Positions 60,670 to 64,000 of a stretch of DNA of 64,000 nt are shown piece by piece. The stretch covers positions 76,707-140,706 of the forward strand of contig JAJDWA010000023.1 in assembly GCA_022825825.1 (NCBI GenBank), written 5' to 3'. The DNA comes from Candidatus Poribacteria bacterium. GTDB taxonomy: Bacteria; Poribacteria; WGA-4E; WGA-3G. Made by a program: the position numbers and the translations under genes. The notes under the pieces were generated by a model. The model did no database searches. It was not told the DNA's origin and saw only the letters and a program-made list of their open reading frames with translations. Position 1 is the first letter of the stretch, and the number at the start of each line of letters is the position of its first letter.

Positions 60670-62019
60670 CTACTTTTCTAATTTGCGTGAGACAAATTCT
60701 TGTAATTCTTCTCGTACCGATTCCATCGGCACGCGTTCCATGACGGGTTCAAAAAATCCGTCAACAATCAGTTTTTCTGCTTGTGCGTAGGGAACACCAC
60801 GACTCATCAAGTAGAATATTTGATCTGCATCAATCGGACCTGCAGTTGCACCGTGCGTGCATCGGACCTCATGCGCTTCAATTTCTAATCCGGGCAAGGT
60901 ATCGGCATGTGCGCGTTCACTGAGCAACAAATTATCATTTTTCTGATACGCATCGGTATAGTTTGCCGCAGGATACACATAGATATTGCCACCCCAAGCA
61001 GTTTGCGATCTATCCTTGAGAACAGTGCGGTATAGCAGATCGCTTGAGGTATGCGGTGAAACGTGTTCTTGTGCGGTGCTAACATCTAAATGTTGCCGCG
61101 CATCGGTAAATGCTAATCCCAACAGTTGCGCGTGCGCCCCGTTGCCTTCTAACATAACTGCTTGGTTTAGTTTACTTAAACGACTACCGAACGTAGCAGT
61201 AACCCAGCAGAGCTGCGCGTCTTTGCTAATAACAGCGCGCTGTGAAGCGAAATTCCAGACCTGCCGATTCCAGTGTTGCACCTGTACATAAGTAACATTG
61301 GCATTCTGTCCGGCGAAAATCTCAACTGCGCCACAGTGTAAACCACCTGCATCCGGATGAGCAGACGCATTATCTTCCAAAATTACAATTTGACTATCCT
61401 CTTCAGCAATAAGGAGGACATGTGACATATCCGCGTGCTGATCTTCGGAGAGTTTGATATAAACACGTAGCGGATCCTCTATCCTGACACCTTTCGGCAC
61501 ATGGAGAACATAACCACCCTGCCAAAACGCACCGTGAAGTGCATCAAACGCGTTACGACTGGCGATATTTCCACTTTTCAGGGTCGTCTCTAATGTGACT
61601 GCCTTTGTCATAAAGTAGTCACGAATGAGATCACCCTGTTCCTTTAGTGCCGTGTGCAGATCAGCGAAATAGACATCCTTTTTTTCTAATTCAGGCGACA
61701 AGTAGGTGTGTTGAGGATTCCCATCAACTTGGACCAACACCCCTGCACCATCTTCTACTTCAGCCGATGTGCTGCCGTTCGCTTCGGCAGCGGGATGATA
61801 ATTTTCAACTGCGAAACCACGAAGATGCCGCCGAGTTCGCCGCCAGTAATCCTGCGTCCGCATATCAACGGTACGCCGCCACGTATCATCTTCAGCGGTA
61901 TGCGGCATTGGCAACGATTCGTAAAGCGAGTATGCCTCCAATCGTTTGTCGCGCATCCACTGCGGCTCATCCCGCGCTATCTTCTCAACAAAATCTTTTG
62001 AAAAATCACCTGTTTGCAA
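60670..62019 (-). CDS. sufD: Fe-S cluster assembly protein SufD
   Basis: SufBD-family scaffold subunit (449 aa). GLEIEAHEVRCTHGATAGPIDADQIFYL is the family signature near the C terminus (quoted in part: EVRCTHGATAGPID). YVLHVPKGVRIEDPLRVYI lies in the beta-helix core. The start is a TTG 14 bp after the sufB stop; AGGAG lies 9-10 nt before it, and no ATG fits. SufD normally forms a complex with SufB and the ATPase SufC. SufC is not in this window. Confidence 0.93.
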   Translation of the reverse strand: MQTGDFSKDFVEKIARDEPQWMRDKRLEAYSLYESLPMPHTAEDDTWRRTVDMRTQDYWRRTRRHLRGFAVENYHPAAEANGSTSAEVEDGAGVLVQVDGNPQHTYLSPELEKKDVYFADLHTALKEQGDLIRDYFMTKAVTLETTLKSGNIASRNAFDALHGAFWQGGYVLHVPKGVRIEDPLRVYIKLSEDQHADMSHVLLIAEEDSQIVILEDNASAHPDAGGLHCGAVEIFAGQNANVTYVQVQHWNRQVWNFASQRAVISKDAQLCWVTATFGSRLSKLNQAVMLEGNGAHAQLLGLAFTDARQHLDVSTAQEHVSPHTSSDLLYRTVLKDRSQTAWGGNIYVYPAANYTDAYQKNDNLLLSERAHADTLPGLEIEAHEVRCTHGATAGPIDADQIFYLMSRGVPYAQAEKLIVDGFFEPVMERVPMESVREELQEFVSRKLEK

Positions 62020-62033
62020 TTCTGCATCCTCTC

Positions 62034-63452
62034 CTATCCGATTGAACCTTCCATCTGAAGTTGGATGAGACGGTTCATCTCAACAGCATATTCCATCGGG
62101 AGTTCTTTGACAAGCGGTTCAATGAACCCGTTGACAATCATAGTGGATGCCTCTTCTTCGGATAATCCACGGCTCATCAGGTAGAAAAGCTGCTCTTCAC
62201 CGATTTTGCTGACGCGTGCTTCATGTTCAATATTGGTATCGTTTTCATTAATTTCAATGACCGGATAGGTATCTGAACGTGAATCCTTATCAAGCAGAAG
62301 CGCATCACAAACGACGTGAGATTTACATCCTTTCGCGCCTTTTGCAACATCAACCCAACCCCGATAACTGGAACGTCCGCCATCTTTACTGATGGACTTT
62401 GACGTAATCTGTGAGGTAGTGTGTGGCGCGCAATGGTAGACTTTAGCACCCGCATCCTGATGTTGCCCTTTGCTTGCGAACGCAATGGAGAGGATTTCAC
62501 CCCGCGCACCGGGTTCCATCATATAGACACTCGGATACTTCATCGTCAGCTTACTGCCGAGATTACCATCAACCCACTCCATCTGTGCGTCTTGGTAAGC
62601 CATCGCACGTTTGGTGACGAGATTGTAGACATTCCCCGCCCAATTCTGGATAGTTGTGTAGCGCACCCGCGAACCTTTCATGCAAATGATTTCAACGACA
62701 GCACTATGCAAGGATTCACTGCTGAATGTCGGTGCAGTGCAGCCTTCAACATAATGCACCTGCGAACCTTCGTCAGCGATGATGAGCGTGCGTTCAAATT
62801 GCCCCATGTTTTCGCTGTTGATTCGGAAATATGCCTGCAAAGGATAATCAACCTTTACACCGGGCGGCACATAAATAAAACTACCACCACTCCAGACAGC
62901 ACTGTTTAGTGCGGCGAATTGGTTATCCGCAGAAGGAATGATTGTTCCGAAGTATTTCTTCACAAGGTCAGGATACTCTTTGACAGCCGTATCCGTATCA
63001 ACGAAAATGACACCAATTTTATCCAATTCTTCAACGAGGTTGTGATAGACGACCTCAGAATCGTATTGTGCGCCGACACCTGCAAGGAATTTCCGTTCCG
63101 CTTCCGGTATACCAAGGCGGTCAAAGGTATTCTTGATGTCTTCCGGCACATCGTCCCAACTGCGTTCGCTTCGGTCAGATGCCTTAACATAATAATAGAT
63201 GTCGTTAAAATCGAGCTGCGAAAGATCGCCACCCCATTTCGTCATCGGTTTCTGTTTAAAGATTTCGTAAGCTTCAAGCCTATACTGACGCATCCAATCC
63301 GGTTCCTCTTTGATGTCGCACATCTGATTGATGACCTCTTCGTCCAATCCTTTTCGGGATTTGAACGTCGGTTTAACATCATCGTGGAATCCGTATTGAT
63401 AGTCTTTACTTATTCCAATTTCGTCAAGTTGTTGCGTTTCGGGGGTTGCCAT
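62034..63452 (-). CDS. sufB: Fe-S cluster assembly protein SufB
   Basis: Scaffold subunit (472 aa from ATG 63452). It begins [17 protein letters not shown] and has [20 protein letters not shown] typical of SufB. The beta-helix core shows [19 protein letters not shown]. The conserved C-terminal [18 protein letters not shown] follows. An upstream frame reaches 63494, but GGAGG sits before the chosen ATG. It is the first SUF gene of the minus-strand series, next to sufD. Confidence 0.95.
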   Translation of the reverse strand: MATPETQQLDEIGISKDYQYGFHDDVKPTFKSRKGLDEEVINQMCDIKEEPDWMRQYRLEAYEIFKQKPMTKWGGDLSQLDFNDIYYYVKASDRSERSWDDVPEDIKNTFDRLGIPEAERKFLAGVGAQYDSEVVYHNLVEELDKIGVIFVDTDTAVKEYPDLVKKYFGTIIPSADNQFAALNSAVWSGGSFIYVPPGVKVDYPLQAYFRINSENMGQFERTLIIADEGSQVHYVEGCTAPTFSSESLHSAVVEIICMKGSRVRYTTIQNWAGNVYNLVTKRAMAYQDAQMEWVDGNLGSKLTMKYPSVYMMEPGARGEILSIAFASKGQHQDAGAKVYHCAPHTTSQITSKSISKDGGRSSYRGWVDVAKGAKGCKSHVVCDALLLDKDSRSDTYPVIEINENDTNIEHEARVSKIGEEQLFYLMSRGLSEEEASTMIVNGFIEPLVKELPMEYAVEMNRLIQLQMEGSIG

Positions 63453-63516
63453 TTTGTATTCCTCCTTCAGAATATTTATAGTTGTAATTTTCAAGGGGTA
63501 ACGATTCGTTGTTGCT

Positions 63517-63918
63517 TCAGTCTTTCAATATTTCCTGTGTAAGCGTTTCAAATTGTTTTTTGACAAAACGCTCATTTCTGATTTTCCGCACGCCGGCAAT
63601 TAATAGTGCTACTACAACTACCACTGTGAGCGCGATTAGTCCATAAAGGACATACTTTGCAGGTGGTATTTGCTTATCAACGTTTTCAAATTGATTGCCA
63701 ACGATCTCATGTTTGCCTAACATCCCTGCAACATCTTTCTCTACATTCTGAATCCGAGCATCTAACGCGTCAATCTTTTGGTTAGTTATAGCACTTTCTT
63801 TCTTGATTTCTTCCTTGATAATCGATCGGATTTTATTGAGATCAGTATCTGTTAACTCACCAAGAGCTGGCAATGTGATTATACAAAAGAGGACTGAGAA
63901 AAGAAAAACTGTTTTCAT
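63517..63918 (-). CDS. Small exported or membrane-anchored protein of unknown function
   Basis: At 133 aa it has a signal peptide ([17 protein letters not shown], residues 4-20), then a short charged coiled-coil region ([12 protein letters not shown] to IQNVEKDV). One membrane helix follows at about 86-109 ([21 protein letters not shown]) with a basic tail after it. It might be a single-pass membrane protein with the coiled coil outside. I do not recognise it. TATAAT-like sequence lies upstream at 63954-63959 (minus strand). It precedes sufB by 64 bp. Confidence 0.65.
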   Translation of the reverse strand: MKTVFLFSVLFCIITLPALGELTDTDLNKIRSIIKEEIKKESAITNQKIDALDARIQNVEKDVAGMLGKHEIVGNQFENVDKQIPPAKYVLYGLIALTVVVVVALLIAGVRKIRNERFVKKQFETLTQEILKD

Positions 63919-63953
63919 CTTGGGTGAATTATTAAAGGTGAACGTAAAACTAC

Positions 63954-63959
63954 ATTATA
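63954..63959 (-). promoter_or_regulatory. Possible -10 element upstream of the small exported protein gene
   Basis: TATAAT on the minus strand, 36 bp before the ATG at 63918. A TTGAAT lies 19 bp further upstream, at the outer limit of spacing. The remaining bases to 64000 show nothing further. Confidence 0.4.
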
Positions 63960-64000
63960 GTGGTAATACTTTTCTTTTATTCAAAATATTGTTTATATCC

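Noticed and set aside
62919..63542. Open frame opposite sufB
   Set aside because: Antisense shadow; no ribosome site or recognisable protein.
1..64000. tRNA or rRNA genes
   Set aside because: I saw no convincing cloverleaf or conserved rRNA stretch, but a dedicated search tool would be needed to exclude tRNAs.

Overview
The window looks like a chromosome segment from a Gram-negative heterotroph with many sugar and osmolyte genes, most like Candidatus Poribacteria or a close Planctomycetes-like relative. This placement is inferred from gene content and is not proven by a marker gene. The supporting features are PhyH-type dioxygenases, Gfo/Idh/MocA oxidoreductases, DUF1501 plus DUF1549/DUF1553 cytochrome proteins, poribacterial-style leucine-rich repeat proteins, Uma2 nucleases, and short dispersed hairpin repeats. 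A TonB-dependent receptor, a lipoprotein and a Tat signal point to a two-membrane envelope. No rRNA, tRNA or CRISPR array was recognised.

Positions 1-12.5 kb: a partial carbon-starvation permease (cstA) and xylose isomerase lie left of a repeat-filled gap. A minus-strand housekeeping run follows: scpA-scpB-thrC (segregation and threonine synthesis), a site-2 protease and a CCA/poly(A) polymerase-family enzyme. Next come a cyclase-family hydrolase, an acetyltransferase, an inositol-phosphatase-family enzyme, a DCC-family protein and a pentapeptide-repeat ion channel.

Positions 12.6-22.3 kb: a minus-strand cluster encodes a large DUF1549/DUF1553 cytochrome protein, two LRR proteins and two near-identical Tat-exported DUF1501 proteins. 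A palindromic gap and two look-alike sigma70 promoters lie to its right, with small plus-strand genes, one of them frameshifted.

Positions 23.5-51 kb: scattered metabolic genes. They include three Gfo/Idh/MocA oxidoreductases in this span and just beyond it, three PhyH dioxygenases (two with an altered iron-binding motif), two sugar epimerases, a BioF/KBL-type PLP enzyme, an orphan DNA methyltransferase, a DUF6785-like membrane protein and a multihaem cytochrome. Further along are a Nudix hydrolase with rhamnose mutarotase, an alcohol dehydrogenase, methyltransferases, a TonB receptor, a PfkB kinase, a WD40 lipoprotein, an epimerase, an esterase-like hydrolase and an undecaprenyl-phosphate sugar transferase.

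Positions 52-64 kb: a long minus-strand array built around SUF iron-sulfur assembly (sufB, sufD, sufS, sufU, a Rieske protein and a SufT-like protein) without sufC. Between sufD and sufS lie a glutaredoxin, a possible ADP-ribosyltransferase-fold protein, an HsdR-N-like nuclease protein and an Uma2 protein with a substituted catalytic residue. Downstream of sufT are a frameshifted HicB, an unusual mazE-mazF pair, DUF971, rhodanese, Uma2 and a zinc-ribbon protein. The accessory genes inside this array are the strongest candidates for something undescribed.
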